Shown: positions 42,244 to 51,298 of the stretch, one piece after another
Position numbering within the stretch: position 1 is the stretch's first letter
Layout: each line of letters begins with the position of its first letter
From: Curtobacterium salicis
Lineage (GTDB): Bacteria > Actinomycetota > Actinomycetes > Actinomycetales > Microbacteriaceae
Reading direction: 5' to 3'
Assembly (NCBI RefSeq): GCF_011759505.1
Contig: NZ_JAAOYO010000004.1
Coordinates: 372,001 to 436,000, forward strand
Length of the DNA: 64,000 nucleotides
Made by a program: the position numbers and the translations under genes
Notes under the pieces: model-generated
Told to the model about the DNA's origin: nothing
The model's database searches: none
The model's input: the letters and a program-made list of their open reading frames with translations, nothing else

Positions 42244-43365
42244 ATGGCAGCACTCCGGTCGACCGTCGCCCGCATCCTCGGCAGATCGGCTCGCACGGCG
42301 TCCACGCCGTCGGAACCGGCCCCCCTCGTCGGGTTCGTCGTGCACGGTGCCGGTGGCGTGCACCCGGCCTCCGCGCACGTCCGGGTCACCGGGCGGATGA
42401 GCGCGTTGGCCGCCTCCGGGGCCGCACGCGTCGCCCAGGTCGACCCGGTCCGCTGGGCGGACGGGTCGGACACCGCGCACCTCGACGCGATCCTGGTGCA
42501 GCGTGACGCGTTCCCACTGGCCGCCCTCGACGCGGCGTTCGCACGCGCCTCCCGCGAGGGGACCCGCATCGTCGCCGAGGTGGACGACGACTTCTTCACC
42601 CGGGAGGCACGTGCCCGGCTCGCGCAGGCCGAGTACGACCAGGACCGGCTCGCCGCCGTCGACCGACTGGTCCGTTCCGCGGACGCCGTCGTCGTGTCGA
42701 CCGACACGCTGCGCGACGTCCTCGCCGAGCAGGGCGTGTCCGCGGTGGTCGTCCCGAACGGCGTGCAGCCCGGCCTGTGGGACGCGGCGGACCGGGTGCG
42801 CGCCGACCGCACCGGACCGACGGCCGACGGTGTCCGCCGGGTCCTCTACATGGGCAGCGCGACGCACGGCGGCGACCTCGACCTGCTCCGGCCGGTCTTC
42901 GACGGGCTGACCGACGACGAGGGGCGCCCCGTCCGGCTCGAGGTCGTCGGCGTCACCGGCGCGGACGAGACGTGGTTCGACCGGTTGCCGCTGCCGGACG
43001 ACGCGGTGCACCACCCGGACTTCGTGGCCTTCCTCCGCGACCGGGCGCCGCGGTGGTCGGCGGGCGTGGCACCGCTGACGGGCGATCGGTTCAACGACGC
43101 CAAGAGCGACCTCAAGTTCCTCGAGTACACGATGCTCGGGCTGCCGTTCGTCGGCTCCGACCGGCCGTCGTACCGGGGGGCCGACGGCCACGGGGGTCTC
43201 CTCGTCGGGGACGACCCGGTCGCGTGGCGGGACGCCCTGCTCACCGCCTTCCGGGAGTCCGCCGGGCGGGTCGCCCAGGCCCGGCGGTACGTCCTCGACG
43301 AGCGCACGGTCGGTGCCGACCAGGCCGGCGAGCGGGCCTGGCGGAGCGCGCTCGGCCTGTCCTGA
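42244..43365 (+). CDS. Glycosyltransferase (GT-B type, family 1/4-like)
   Basis: Cytosolic protein of 373 residues. The N-terminal part has FVVHGAGGVHPASAHVR and RIVAEVDDDFFTRE, typical of a group of GT-B proteins of surface loci. The C-terminal half has VLYMGSATHGGDLDLL and the donor-binding KFLEYTMLGLPFVGSD, where Glu replaces the usual E-x7-E start. It likely adds one sugar of the repeat unit. The ATG at 42244 follows a region without a clear ribosome binding site. It is divergent from the GT2 gene at 42114 and precedes rmlC by 43 bp. Confidence 0.8.
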   Translation: MAALRSTVARILGRSARTASTPSEPAPLVGFVVHGAGGVHPASAHVRVTGRMSALAASGAARVAQVDPVRWADGSDTAHLDAILVQRDAFPLAALDAAFARASREGTRIVAEVDDDFFTREARARLAQAEYDQDRLAAVDRLVRSADAVVVSTDTLRDVLAEQGVSAVVVPNGVQPGLWDAADRVRADRTGPTADGVRRVLYMGSATHGGDLDLLRPVFDGLTDDEGRPVRLEVVGVTGADETWFDRLPLPDDAVHHPDFVAFLRDRAPRWSAGVAPLTGDRFNDAKSDLKFLEYTMLGLPFVGSDRPSYRGADGHGGLLVGDDPVAWRDALLTAFRESAGRVAQARRYVLDERTVGADQAGERAWRSALGLS

Positions 43366-43366
43366 G

Positions 43367-43385
43367 GCGCCGACCCGTGCGGCGC
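43367..43385 (+). terminator. Short hairpin before rmlC
   Basis: GCGCCG (43367-43372) pairs with CGGCGC (43380-43385) over 6 bp with a 7-nt loop, 2 bp after the glycosyltransferase stop. Weak but well placed ahead of the rmlC promoter. Confidence 0.4.
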
Positions 43386-43396
43386 GTCGCGCTTGC

Positions 43397-43402
43397 TAGG
43401 CT
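43397..43402 (+). promoter_or_regulatory. -10 box (TAGGCT) of a leaderless promoter for rmlC
   Basis: TAGGCT ends 6 bp before the GTG at 43409. It has the same hexamer and spacing as the purE promoter. Confidence 0.6.
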
Positions 43403-43408
43403 GCAGCG

Positions 43409-44032
43409 GTGCAGATCCGCGAACTGAAGATCCCCGGCGCGTGGGAGTTCACGCCCGTCCAGCACGGCGACGCCAGAGGGGCCTTCCTCGAGGCCTACCG
43501 TGCCGACGTGCTCGAAGAGACGGTGGGCCACCCGCTCGACCTGCGGCAGGTGAACATGTCGATCTCGTCGAAGGGCGTCGCCCGCGGGATCCACTACGCC
43601 CTCGTCGCACCGAGCCAGGCGAAGTACGTCACCGCCGTGCGTGGCGCGTTCATCGACTACATCATCGACATCCGCGTCGGGTCGCCGACGTTCGGGCAGT
43701 GGGACTCGGTCCGCATCGACGACGTCGACCGTCGTGCCGTCTACCTCTCCGAGGGGCTCGGGCACGCGATCGTCGCGCTCGAGGACGCCTCCACCGTGAA
43801 CTACCTGGTCAGCGCGCACTACGACCCGGAGCGCGAGAAGGGCATCAGCATCCTCGACCCCACCGTGGGTCTGGCGCTGCCCGACGGCATCGGTGAACTC
43901 GTCCTGTCCGAGAAGGACACCAGCGCGCCGACGCTCGAGCAGGCCGCCGAGCAGGGCCTCCTGCCGACGTACGAGGAGTGCCTCGCCTACACCGAGTCGC
44001 TCCGCACGAAGCCGCAGGGGAGCGCCGCATGA
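43409..44032 (+). CDS. rmlC: dTDP-4-dehydrorhamnose 3,5-epimerase-like protein
   Basis: Cupin-fold sugar epimerase of 207 residues. The RGIHY segment holds the catalytic His of RmlC and the [13 protein letters not shown] and SPTFGQW segments match the family. However, the usual PEGFAHGF is replaced by SEGLGHAI and the conserved LxP strand differs, so it belongs to a divergent branch. With rmlA overlapping its 3' end (ATGA) and rmlB and rmlD nearby, it is probably the rhamnose pathway epimerase. A 3- or 5-only epimerase making another deoxysugar is an alternative. The GTG is set by the leaderless -10 box. Confidence 0.83.
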   Translation: MQIRELKIPGAWEFTPVQHGDARGAFLEAYRADVLEETVGHPLDLRQVNMSISSKGVARGIHYALVAPSQAKYVTAVRGAFIDYIIDIRVGSPTFGQWDSVRIDDVDRRAVYLSEGLGHAIVALEDASTVNYLVSAHYDPEREKGISILDPTVGLALPDGIGELVLSEKDTSAPTLEQAAEQGLLPTYEECLAYTESLRTKPQGSAA

Positions 44033-44892
44033 AGGGCATCATCCTCGCCGGCGGCTCCGGCACGCGCCTCTGGCCGATCACCAAGGGCATCTCGAAGCAG
44101 CTGATGCCCATCTACGACAAGCCGATGGTCTACTACCCGCTGTCGACCCTGATGATGGCCGGCATCCGCGAGGTCCTCGTCATCACGACCCCCGAGTACA
44201 ACGACCAGTTCCGGGCACTCCTCGGCGACGGTTCGGCCCTCGGCATGACGATCGAGTACGCCGTGCAGCCGAGCCCCGACGGCCTGGCCCAGGCGTTCGT
44301 CATCGGCGAGGACTTCATCGGCGACGACAGTGTGGCGCTGGTCCTCGGCGACAACATCTTCCACGGCACCGGCCTCGGCACGAGCCTGCAGAAGAACACC
44401 ACGGTGCAGGGCGCGACGATCTTCGCGTACCACGTGGCCGACCCGAAGGCGTACGGCGTCGTCGAGTTCGACGACGACTTCACCGCGGTCTCCATCGAGG
44501 AGAAGCCGGCGCACCCGAAGTCCAACTACGCGGTGCCCGGGCTGTACTTCTACGACAACGACGTCGTCGAGATCGCCAAGACCATCGAGCCGAGCGCCCG
44601 CGGCGAGCTCGAGATCTCGACGGTCAACGAGCGCTACCTCGAAGCCGGCACGCTCGGCGTCGAGGTCCTCGACCGTGGCACCGCGTGGCTCGACACCGGC
44701 ACGTTCGAGTCGATGATGCAGGCGTCCGAGTACGTCAAGGTCATCGAGGACCGCCAGGGCCACAAGATCGGCTGCATCGAGGAGATCGCCTGGCGCAACG
44801 GCTGGATCGACGACGACGCCCTCGCGGCCCTCGCCGCCCCGCTCGCCAAGAGCGGCTACGGCGTGTACCTGCAGAACCTGCTCCGCAGCTGA
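44029..44892 (+). CDS. rmlA: Glucose-1-phosphate thymidylyltransferase
   Basis: First enzyme of dTDP-rhamnose synthesis, 287 residues, joining dTTP and glucose-1-phosphate. The nucleotidyltransferase motif [11 protein letters not shown] and the following [11 protein letters not shown] are diagnostic, with [17 protein letters not shown] and WLDTGTF further on. Length is typical for the short RmlA class. The ATG overlaps the rmlC stop. A glycosyltransferase gene starts 2 bp after the stop, so the unit rmlC-rmlA-GT is probably one operon. Confidence 0.96.
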   Translation: MKGIILAGGSGTRLWPITKGISKQLMPIYDKPMVYYPLSTLMMAGIREVLVITTPEYNDQFRALLGDGSALGMTIEYAVQPSPDGLAQAFVIGEDFIGDDSVALVLGDNIFHGTGLGTSLQKNTTVQGATIFAYHVADPKAYGVVEFDDDFTAVSIEEKPAHPKSNYAVPGLYFYDNDVVEIAKTIEPSARGELEISTVNERYLEAGTLGVEVLDRGTAWLDTGTFESMMQASEYVKVIEDRQGHKIGCIEEIAWRNGWIDDDALAALAAPLAKSGYGVYLQNLLRS

Positions 44893-44894
44893 CC

Positions 44895-46802
44895 GTGGCG
44901 CTCCGCCGACTGCTCGGTCGGGGCACGGCCCCGTCGCCTCCGGACGCACCGGAGCCGGACCCGCACGACGGGGCCGGCCCGGGCCTCCCGGTCGACACGT
45001 CCCTGGTGACCGACGCGCCGGTCGTCGACCGCGACGGGTTCGACGTGGTCGTGACGGTCCGGCAGGCCGTCCACCGGGACGGCGGGCACCTGGCGGCCGT
45101 GCAGGGCGCCCGCGCGGCGGGGGCCGCGACGGTCGTCGTGTCCGTGTACGACGTGCACGCCGGGCCGACGAGCACGTACCCGCCGGTGCTGGCCGGGGAC
45201 GACCACCTCGTGGCGCGCCCGACGGTGGCCGCGACCTGGGGTGGCGCGGTGGCCGCAGCCCGGGCCGTCCTCCGGTCCGCGGTGGTCGTCGTGCAGGACG
45301 CCGACGTCGCCCTGCCGGCCGGGGCCCTCGAGCGCCTCGTCGCAGCGGTCACGCCGGTCGGCGGCGCGGACCGGGAGGCCGTGGTCGCCCTCCCCGTCGT
45401 CCGGTCCGGAGCCGACGTGGTCACGAGCGCCGGCGCGGTGCTGGTGCACGGCACCGCCCCGGTCGCGTCCCTCCTGCGTGGACACCCCGCCGAGGACGCC
45501 GACGCACTGAAGGGAGCGCGGGTCTTCGCCGGTGACGAGCCCTGCTTCGCCGCACGGACCACCGCGCTCGCCGTCCCGGTCCGCACCGTGGACACCCGGA
45601 CCGCCGTGGCCCGCCTCACCCGCGACACCGCGGACGCTGCGGACGGGGACTGCGTCGTGCTGCCGCTCGGACGCGTGTACCGAACCGAGCCGCTCCGCGA
45701 ACGTCGCTACGACGGCGACGCGGCGGACGCACTCGCCACCTGGCGGGACCGCGCCGACGACTCGGCGGTGGACGCGCTCGCCCGCCTCGGCTTCCGTCCG
45801 GCGGCGGGCACCGCCGACCCGGCCGGAGCCCCCGTGGCGTTGCGCGAACCGGTGGTCCGCGCCGAACGCCTGGCCACGGGTGACCGCGGTGAGCGGCTCC
45901 GCTGGTCGATCCGGATCGCGGCACACCCCGGACCCCGTGGCGACGACTGGGGCGACACGTTCTTCGCGCACGACCTCGCCGCCGCGCTGCGCGCCCTCGG
46001 GCAGGACGTCGTCGTGGACCACCGCGAGTCGCACGTCCGGCCGTTCTCCGAGCACCTCGACGACGTCGCGCTGACCCTCCGCGGCCTCGACGACACCCCG
46101 GTCCACCCGACGGCGACCAACGTCCTCTGGGTGATCTCGCACCCTGACCTGGTGACCCCGGCGGAGCTCGCCCGGTACGACCTCCGCTTCGCCGCCGGTC
46201 CGGTGTGGGGTGCACGCGTGGCGCGGGAGACCGGGCTGCCCGTGGCACCCCTGCTGCAGGCCACCGACCCGGCACGGTTCCACCCCGGACCGGCCGACCC
46301 GGCGTTCCCGGACCTCGACACCGCCTTCGTCGGCAAGACGCGTCGGGTGTTCCGCCCGGTCGTGCGCGACGCCGTCACCGCCGGTGTCGACCTCGCGGTC
46401 TGGGGCGAGGGCTGGGAGGGACTGCTGCCCGACGGCGTGCACCGCGGCGTGTTCGTCCCGAACGACCGGCTCCCGGCCCTCTACCGGAGTGCGCGGGTGG
46501 TACTCAACGACCACTGGGACGACATGGCGCGGGACGGCTTCGTGTCGAACCGCCTCTTCGACGCGGCGGCCTCCGGAGCTCTCGTCGTCACCGACCCGGT
46601 GCCCGGCGTCGCCGAGCTGTTCCACGGGGCGGTGCGTCCCTACGCCGACGCTGCCGAGCTCCGTGCGCTCGTCGCACTGGGCGAGTCCGCCTCGGCCGAG
46701 GACCGAGCGGCACGCGGTGCCCGCATCGGCGCGGAGCACTCCTTCACGCGCCGGGCGGAGACGCTGCTCGACGCGGTCCGACGGGAGCGGGCACGCCGCT
46801 GA
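44895..46802 (+). CDS. Two-domain glycosyltransferase (degenerate GT-A-like + CgeB/GT4-like)
   Basis: Large cytosolic protein of 635 residues. Residues about 40-250 resemble a GT2-like fold (VVVTVRQAVHRDGG, VVQDADVALPAGALE) but lack a clear DxD metal motif. Residues about 300-635 look like the CgeB/GT4 group, with GDDWGDTFFAHDLAAALRALG, NVLWVISHPD, VWGEGWEGLLP, and DGFVSNRLFDAAASGALVVTD. The second half is probably the active glycosyltransferase. The GTG at 44895 follows the rmlA stop by 2 bp. Repeats follow the stop codon. Donor and acceptor unknown. Confidence 0.78.
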   Translation: MALRRLLGRGTAPSPPDAPEPDPHDGAGPGLPVDTSLVTDAPVVDRDGFDVVVTVRQAVHRDGGHLAAVQGARAAGAATVVVSVYDVHAGPTSTYPPVLAGDDHLVARPTVAATWGGAVAAARAVLRSAVVVVQDADVALPAGALERLVAAVTPVGGADREAVVALPVVRSGADVVTSAGAVLVHGTAPVASLLRGHPAEDADALKGARVFAGDEPCFAARTTALAVPVRTVDTRTAVARLTRDTADAADGDCVVLPLGRVYRTEPLRERRYDGDAADALATWRDRADDSAVDALARLGFRPAAGTADPAGAPVALREPVVRAERLATGDRGERLRWSIRIAAHPGPRGDDWGDTFFAHDLAAALRALGQDVVVDHRESHVRPFSEHLDDVALTLRGLDDTPVHPTATNVLWVISHPDLVTPAELARYDLRFAAGPVWGARVARETGLPVAPLLQATDPARFHPGPADPAFPDLDTAFVGKTRRVFRPVVRDAVTAGVDLAVWGEGWEGLLPDGVHRGVFVPNDRLPALYRSARVVLNDHWDDMARDGFVSNRLFDAAASGALVVTDPVPGVAELFHGAVRPYADAAELRALVALGESASAEDRAARGARIGAEHSFTRRAETLLDAVRRERARR

Positions 46803-46819
46803 CCGTTCCGGCGCGGCCG

Positions 46820-46853
46820 TCGGTCCGCTCGGGCGGTGTCGGTCCGCTCGGGT
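46820..46853. repeat. Direct repeat of 15 bp (19-bp spacing) after a stop codon
   Basis: GTCGGTCCGCTCGGG occurs at 46820-46834 and again at 46839-46853, within the 59 bp between converging stops at 46802 and 46862. Confidence 0.9.
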
Positions 46854-46861
46854 CGGAGCCC

Positions 46862-47995
46862 TCAGCGGGTGCGCAGTCGACGGGCGAGGACGCCCGCCCG
46901 GTCCGCCAGCCGGACGACGCGGCGAGCGTGCGTGCGGGCGAGTTCCGCCTGGAACGACTCGGCGCGGGTCCGTTCGAACTGCACGGTCCGCCGCAGGGTG
47001 TCGGCGGTCTCCTCGCCGACGCGGACCGCGTCCTCGAGGTCCTGGATCCGGGCGTCCCGTCCGGCGATCGAGCGTCCGAGCCGCTGCAGCGACCGGAGCT
47101 CGTCGGCGCCGACCACCGGGTCCGGGGCAGCCGGCAGCGCGGCGGAGTCGGCACGACGCAGGACCTCGGCGATCCCGTCGTCCCGGGTGAAGGGACCGCT
47201 GGCCGCGTCGGCGTCGGTCACGAACCGCAGCGAGAAGACGGCCTGGAGCACGCCCTCCTGCAGCCGCCGGTAGTCCGTCATGCCGTGGTGGCGCGGGCTC
47301 GGGGTGAGTTCGGGGTTGTCCTCGTACGCCCGGCCGCTGACCTCGACCCGGTGTGCGTACTGCTCCCAGGAGCGCCAGGGCAGGTGCAGCACCTCGAGCG
47401 CGAGTCCCTCCGGCACCGGGGCACCGTTCGCGACGCTGGCGCGGTGGTTGCCCTGGATGACCGTCACCGACGGGTCGCCGACGTGCACCGTGTTCGGCGT
47501 CGGGGGAGCGATGAGCCCCGCCGCCCGCAGTTCGACGACGGAGCGCTCGTCACGCCAGTGCAGCCGCTCGATCCCGGCTCCGGACTCGGCGAGCTCGCCG
47601 GTCAGGTTGACGACCGGGACGAAGAACGCACCGACCACGGGGTCGAGGCGTTCGAAGACCTGGCGGACCGTCAGCGTCCGGTCGACGGGGATGACGAACT
47701 CGTCCGCGTCGGCGTTGACGACCCAGTCCGCGCCGTGCACGGCGGCGGCGTCGCGCGCCATCCCGGTGACGACGGTGCCCTGCTGCTTGCGGTGGACCGG
47801 GTCGTGGCGCAGGTCCACGGTGACGTCGTCCCGCTCGGCGAAGGCCGTCAGCAGCTCGGTCGTGCCGTCAATCGAGCCGTTGTCGGTGATGACGAACACG
47901 TCGAAGCCCTGGGCCACGTGGTGGTCGAGCCAGGCAGGGAGGACGTCCGCTTCGTCGCGGACCATCAGGGTGACGGCGAGGATCATGTGCTGCAT
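46862..47995 (-). CDS. Glycosyltransferase family 2 (Glyco_tranf_2_4-like) with C-terminal coiled coil
   Basis: Cytosolic protein of 377 residues. VTLMVRDEADVLPAWLDHHVAQG and ITDNGSIDGTTE form the N-terminal GT-A motifs, and NADADEFV is the metal-binding motif of the Glyco_tranf_2_4 type. A middle region with WRSWEQYAHR follows. The C-terminal 90 residues (about 285-375) are helical with heptad-like spacing, ending RLRTR, and may mediate oligomerisation. ATG 47995 was chosen; ATG 47986 three codons in would give a shorter protein with the same core. It is the last gene of the - strand cluster from 54835. Confidence 0.83.
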   Translation of the reverse strand: MQHMILAVTLMVRDEADVLPAWLDHHVAQGFDVFVITDNGSIDGTTELLTAFAERDDVTVDLRHDPVHRKQQGTVVTGMARDAAAVHGADWVVNADADEFVIPVDRTLTVRQVFERLDPVVGAFFVPVVNLTGELAESGAGIERLHWRDERSVVELRAAGLIAPPTPNTVHVGDPSVTVIQGNHRASVANGAPVPEGLALEVLHLPWRSWEQYAHRVEVSGRAYEDNPELTPSPRHHGMTDYRRLQEGVLQAVFSLRFVTDADAASGPFTRDDGIAEVLRRADSAALPAAPDPVVGADELRSLQRLGRSIAGRDARIQDLEDAVRVGEETADTLRRTVQFERTRAESFQAELARTHARRVVRLADRAGVLARRLRTR

Positions 47996-48039
47996 TCCGG
48001 TTCGGGGCGGGGGACTGCTCCCTGAGAGGTTACCGGGGT

Positions 48040-48891
48040 TCAGCCGGTGTGCGTCGCACGGGCCCGGACGGCGAGTGCGACGCGGAGCAGTGTCCGGAGC
48101 GGCCAGAGCCACCAGGCGGCGTACTTGTGGGCCAGGAACCGGTAGGCGCTCTGGTGGTGTGCCCGGCGCATCCGCTCGGAGGAGCCCTGCGTGGCGGTCC
48201 CGCCGACGTGGGTCGCGACGGCGTCGGGCTCGTACACGTTCCGGAGGCCGAGCCGCCCGATCCGCCACCCCAGGTCGACGTCCTCGAAGTACATGAAGAA
48301 CGCCTCGTCGAAGCCGCCGAGCCGCTCGAAGACGTCCCGCCGCACGAGCACACAGGCCCCGGAGAGCCAGCCGGCGTCCCGGCGGACGGTGTGGTCGCCG
48401 TCCTGGCGGTAGCGCTTGGTCCAGGGGTTGTCGTGCCACACGTTGGCGAACACCGCGTGACCGAGCCCCGTCCGGAGGGACGGGATCAGCCGGGCGGACG
48501 GGTACACCGCGCCGTCCGGCTCGAGCAGGCGGGGTCCGACCGCACCGATCGTGGGGTCGGCGGACGCGGTGGCGATCATGCGGTCCAGGGCGTCGGGTTC
48601 CAGGACGACGTCGGGGTTGGAGACGAGGATCCAGCGGACGTCCGGGTCGAGGGTCGCCACGGCACGGTTCACCGCTGCGCCGTAGCCCAGGTTCGCCCCG
48701 ACCGCGACGAACCGGGCACCGGCGGCCTCGGTCACCCCCCGCAGGTGCTCCGCGGTCGCCGAGTCGTTGTCCGCCACGACGATCTCGACCGACGTACCGC
48801 TCGCTGCGGTGGTGGAGGCGAGGAAGTCGGGCAGGACGTCGTCGGAGTTGTAGGTGACGGTGACGATCGCCGCGCGGTCGGCGGCGCTCAT
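48040..48891 (-). CDS. Glycosyltransferase family 2 (WbbL-like rhamnosyltransferase)
   Basis: Inverting GT-A enzyme of 283 residues. AAIVTVTYNSDDVLPDFL, VADNDSATAEH, SNPDVVLEPDAL, and the GWLSGACVLVRRDVFERLGGFDEAFFMYFEDVDLGWR-type acceptor loop (quoted in part: FMYFEDVDLGWR) are the signature of WbbL-type rhamnosyltransferases, which add L-rhamnose to a polyprenyl-diphosphate sugar. dTDP-rhamnose genes nearby support this. Its ATG at 48891 overlaps the stop of the upstream GT4 gene (48888-50054). Confidence 0.88.
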   Translation of the reverse strand: MSAADRAAIVTVTYNSDDVLPDFLASTTAASGTSVEIVVADNDSATAEHLRGVTEAAGARFVAVGANLGYGAAVNRAVATLDPDVRWILVSNPDVVLEPDALDRMIATASADPTIGAVGPRLLEPDGAVYPSARLIPSLRTGLGHAVFANVWHDNPWTKRYRQDGDHTVRRDAGWLSGACVLVRRDVFERLGGFDEAFFMYFEDVDLGWRIGRLGLRNVYEPDAVATHVGGTATQGSSERMRRAHHQSAYRFLAHKYAAWWLWPLRTLLRVALAVRARATHTG

Positions 48892-50054
48892 GCGTACACC
48901 TCGAGGTGCCGGTCGGCGCAGGCCGCCCAGGTGAACGTGGCCGCACGCCGCCGTGCCCGACCGGTCCGTTCGGCGCGCACGGCGGCGGTGTCGCCGAGCA
49001 GTGCGGCGAGGCCGTCCCGGATCGCAGTGGTCTCGGGTTCGACGTAGGTGACGGCGTCGCCGCCGACCTCGGGGATCGCCAGACGGTCGGTCGTGAGCAC
49101 GTCGGCGCCCGAGGCCATCGCCTCGAGGACGGGCAGGCCGAACCCCTCACCGGTGCTGGGGTACGCCACCACACGGGCGCCACCGAGGAACGCCCGCAGC
49201 TCGTCGACGGGCAGGTAGCCGAGGTAGCGCAGGGGAGCGCCGGGGGCGTCGCCGGCTGCGGTGAGCGCCGCCGCCGCCGCGTCGTCCCAGCCGAGTCCGC
49301 CCGCGACGAGCAACGTCGGGACAGTGCCGGTGCCGGTGGCGGAGGGGCTGTCGGCGGCAGTGTCGGCCGCGCGATCGCGGAGGGCGCGGTGCGCGGCGAT
49401 CAGCGCCGGCACCTGCTTGCGTGGTTCGACCGTGCCGAGGAACGCGATCCAGTCGGCGCCCGCGTCGAGCTGGTGGGCTGCCCGGAAGGCCGCGACCTCG
49501 TCGGCTGTCGGCACGTGGAACACCCGTGCGTCGACGCCCAGGTGGGCGACGACCGTCCGGCGTCGCGGCCGCCCGGCGAACCGGTCGAGTTCGGCGACGG
49601 TGGCCGCGCTCGGTGCGACGGTCGCGCGGGCAGCCCGGCGGGCGAGCCGCGTCCAGGTCCGGAAGAACGTCCGCTTGAGTCGCGAGTGCGCGGCCGGGTC
49701 CGAGAAGAAGGTCGCGTCGTGCAGGGTGACGACGGTCCGGGAGGCCCGGGTCACCGGGAACGTGTAGTGCGGGCTGTGCAGGACCTCAGCCCCGGCACCG
49801 CGCAGCAGCGCGGGCAGCCCGACCTGCTCCCATACCAGGCGCAGGGGCCGCGAGGACGTCCAGCGCGGTGCGGTGCGGTACCGGTGCCCGGGCGCCAGCG
49901 CGCGCAACCAGTCCAGGTCCTCGGCCTTGACGACGACGGCCACGCTGACGTCGCGTTCCACCAGTCCCTGCAGCAGCCCGGAGATGTACCGGGCGACGCC
50001 ACCTCGGTTCGGCGGGATCGACGTGGCGTCGACGAGCACGGGGAGTGCCCGCAC
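48888..50054 (-). CDS. Glycosyltransferase family 4
   Basis: GT-B enzyme of 388 residues. It has PPNRGGVARYISGLLQGL at the N-terminus, VTLHDATFF, FLGTVEPRKQVPALIAAH and YPSTGEGFGLPVLEAMASG, the retaining GT4 motif with its E-x7-E glutamates. It probably adds mannose or rhamnose during chain growth. Its GTG is 1 bp beyond the ABC ATPase stop and its own stop overlaps the next gene, so it is part of one operon with the exporter. Confidence 0.88.
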   Translation of the reverse strand: MRALPVLVDATSIPPNRGGVARYISGLLQGLVERDVSVAVVVKAEDLDWLRALAPGHRYRTAPRWTSSRPLRLVWEQVGLPALLRGAGAEVLHSPHYTFPVTRASRTVVTLHDATFFSDPAAHSRLKRTFFRTWTRLARRAARATVAPSAATVAELDRFAGRPRRRTVVAHLGVDARVFHVPTADEVAAFRAAHQLDAGADWIAFLGTVEPRKQVPALIAAHRALRDRAADTAADSPSATGTGTVPTLLVAGGLGWDDAAAAALTAAGDAPGAPLRYLGYLPVDELRAFLGGARVVAYPSTGEGFGLPVLEAMASGADVLTTDRLAIPEVGGDAVTYVEPETTAIRDGLAALLGDTAAVRAERTGRARRRAATFTWAACADRHLEVYA

Positions 50055-50055
50055 C

Positions 50056-51294
50056 TCAGCCGACCTGGCGCTCGGTGGTCTGCGTCCAGGCGATGCCGGA
50101 CTGCGTGTCCTCGTCGACGACGACGAAGCGGGCGGCTTCGCGCTGGATCACGATGTGCTCGCCGTTCGGCTTCGCCAGGAAGACGTGCACGAAGTACTGG
50201 CCGCCACCGAGTCGCAAGTCGTGCAGGTGCCACTCGACGGTCGCGGTGCCCCGCAGCGGGTCGTGGTGGGTCTCGAGCTGCCGGCTGTCGACGCCGAACG
50301 CGGGGTGACCCAGGTGCGTCTCGATCTTGATGCCGGCCCGCCACTCGGGCAGCACCGTGGTGTGCGAGAACGTGGCGCGGACCACCAGGTCGTCGCCGTG
50401 CCGGTGCTCGGCGCCCTCGGGCTTGCCGGGGATCTCGAGCTCGACGTGCTCGACCTTGCCGGGGCTGGCGGTCTCCTCCGGGTGGTTCGCCTCGACCTCG
50501 GCGACACGGCGGTCCTCGAGGATCTCGCGGAAGTTCTTCACCGCCAGGCGGGCCGAGCCCTGGAACATGACCTCGCCGTGGTGCAGGACGACGGCGGAGT
50601 CGCAGAGCTCCTGGACCTGCCCGAGCGAGTGCGAGACCAGGATGATCGTCCGACCCTGGGCCTGGAACTCGCGGATCTTGTCGAGGCACTTCTTCTGGAA
50701 CTGCTCGTCGCCGACGGCCAGGACCTCGTCGACCAGCAGCACGTCGGGGTCGGTGTTGATCGCGACGGCGAAGGCCAGTCGGACGTACATGCCGGATGAG
50801 TAGAACTTCACCTGGGTGTCGATGAAGTCGCCGATGCCGGAGAACTGCAGGATGTCCTCGAAGCGGGCTTCGGTCTCCTCCTGCGTCTGGCCGAGGATCG
50901 CGGCGTTGAGGTAGACGTTCTCGCGGCCGGTCAGGTCGGGGTGGAACCCGGCACCGAGTTCGATGAGGGCCGCCAGGCGACCGCGCCGTTCCACGCTGCC
51001 GGTGGTGGGCTCGAGGATGCCGCCGATCGTCTTCAGCAGCGTCGATTTGCCGGAGCCGTTCGGCCCGAGCAGCCCGATCGTGGTGCCGGCGGGGATGTCG
51101 AGGCTGACGTCCTTGAGGGCCCAGAAGTCCTCGCTGTGCCGGCGTCCGGCGCGACCCAGGGTGACGACGCGCTCCTTGAGCGAGTTGTCCTTGCGGATCG
51201 TGAACCGCTTCGAGACGTTCCGGACGGTCACGACGGCGGGAGCGTCGGAGAACGGCGAGGTGGTGGCCTGGACGAGGTCGTTGTCGATGGTCAT
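50056..51294 (-). CDS. Polysaccharide ABC exporter ATPase with C-terminal glycan-binding domain (Wzt type)
   Basis: Cytoplasmic ATPase of 412 residues that powers export of lipid-linked polysaccharide. Walker A GPNGSGKST, the ABC signature YSSGMYVRL, and Walker B VLLVDEVLAVGDEQF are complete. Residues about 270-412 form an added beta-rich domain (HVELEIPGK, WHLHDLRLGGGQYFVHVF, VVVDEDT) like the Wzt C-terminal domain that recognises the chain end. This implies that the chain is terminated or capped before export. ATG 51294 is 4 bp beyond the permease stop; an in-frame codon at 51342 overlaps the permease and lacks a site. Confidence 0.93.
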   Translation of the reverse strand: MTIDNDLVQATTSPFSDAPAVVTVRNVSKRFTIRKDNSLKERVVTLGRAGRRHSEDFWALKDVSLDIPAGTTIGLLGPNGSGKSTLLKTIGGILEPTTGSVERRGRLAALIELGAGFHPDLTGRENVYLNAAILGQTQEETEARFEDILQFSGIGDFIDTQVKFYSSGMYVRLAFAVAINTDPDVLLVDEVLAVGDEQFQKKCLDKIREFQAQGRTIILVSHSLGQVQELCDSAVVLHHGEVMFQGSARLAVKNFREILEDRRVAEVEANHPEETASPGKVEHVELEIPGKPEGAEHRHGDDLVVRATFSHTTVLPEWRAGIKIETHLGHPAFGVDSRQLETHHDPLRGTATVEWHLHDLRLGGGQYFVHVFLAKPNGEHIVIQREAARFVVVDEDTQSGIAWTQTTERQVG

Positions 51295-51298
51295 CGGA

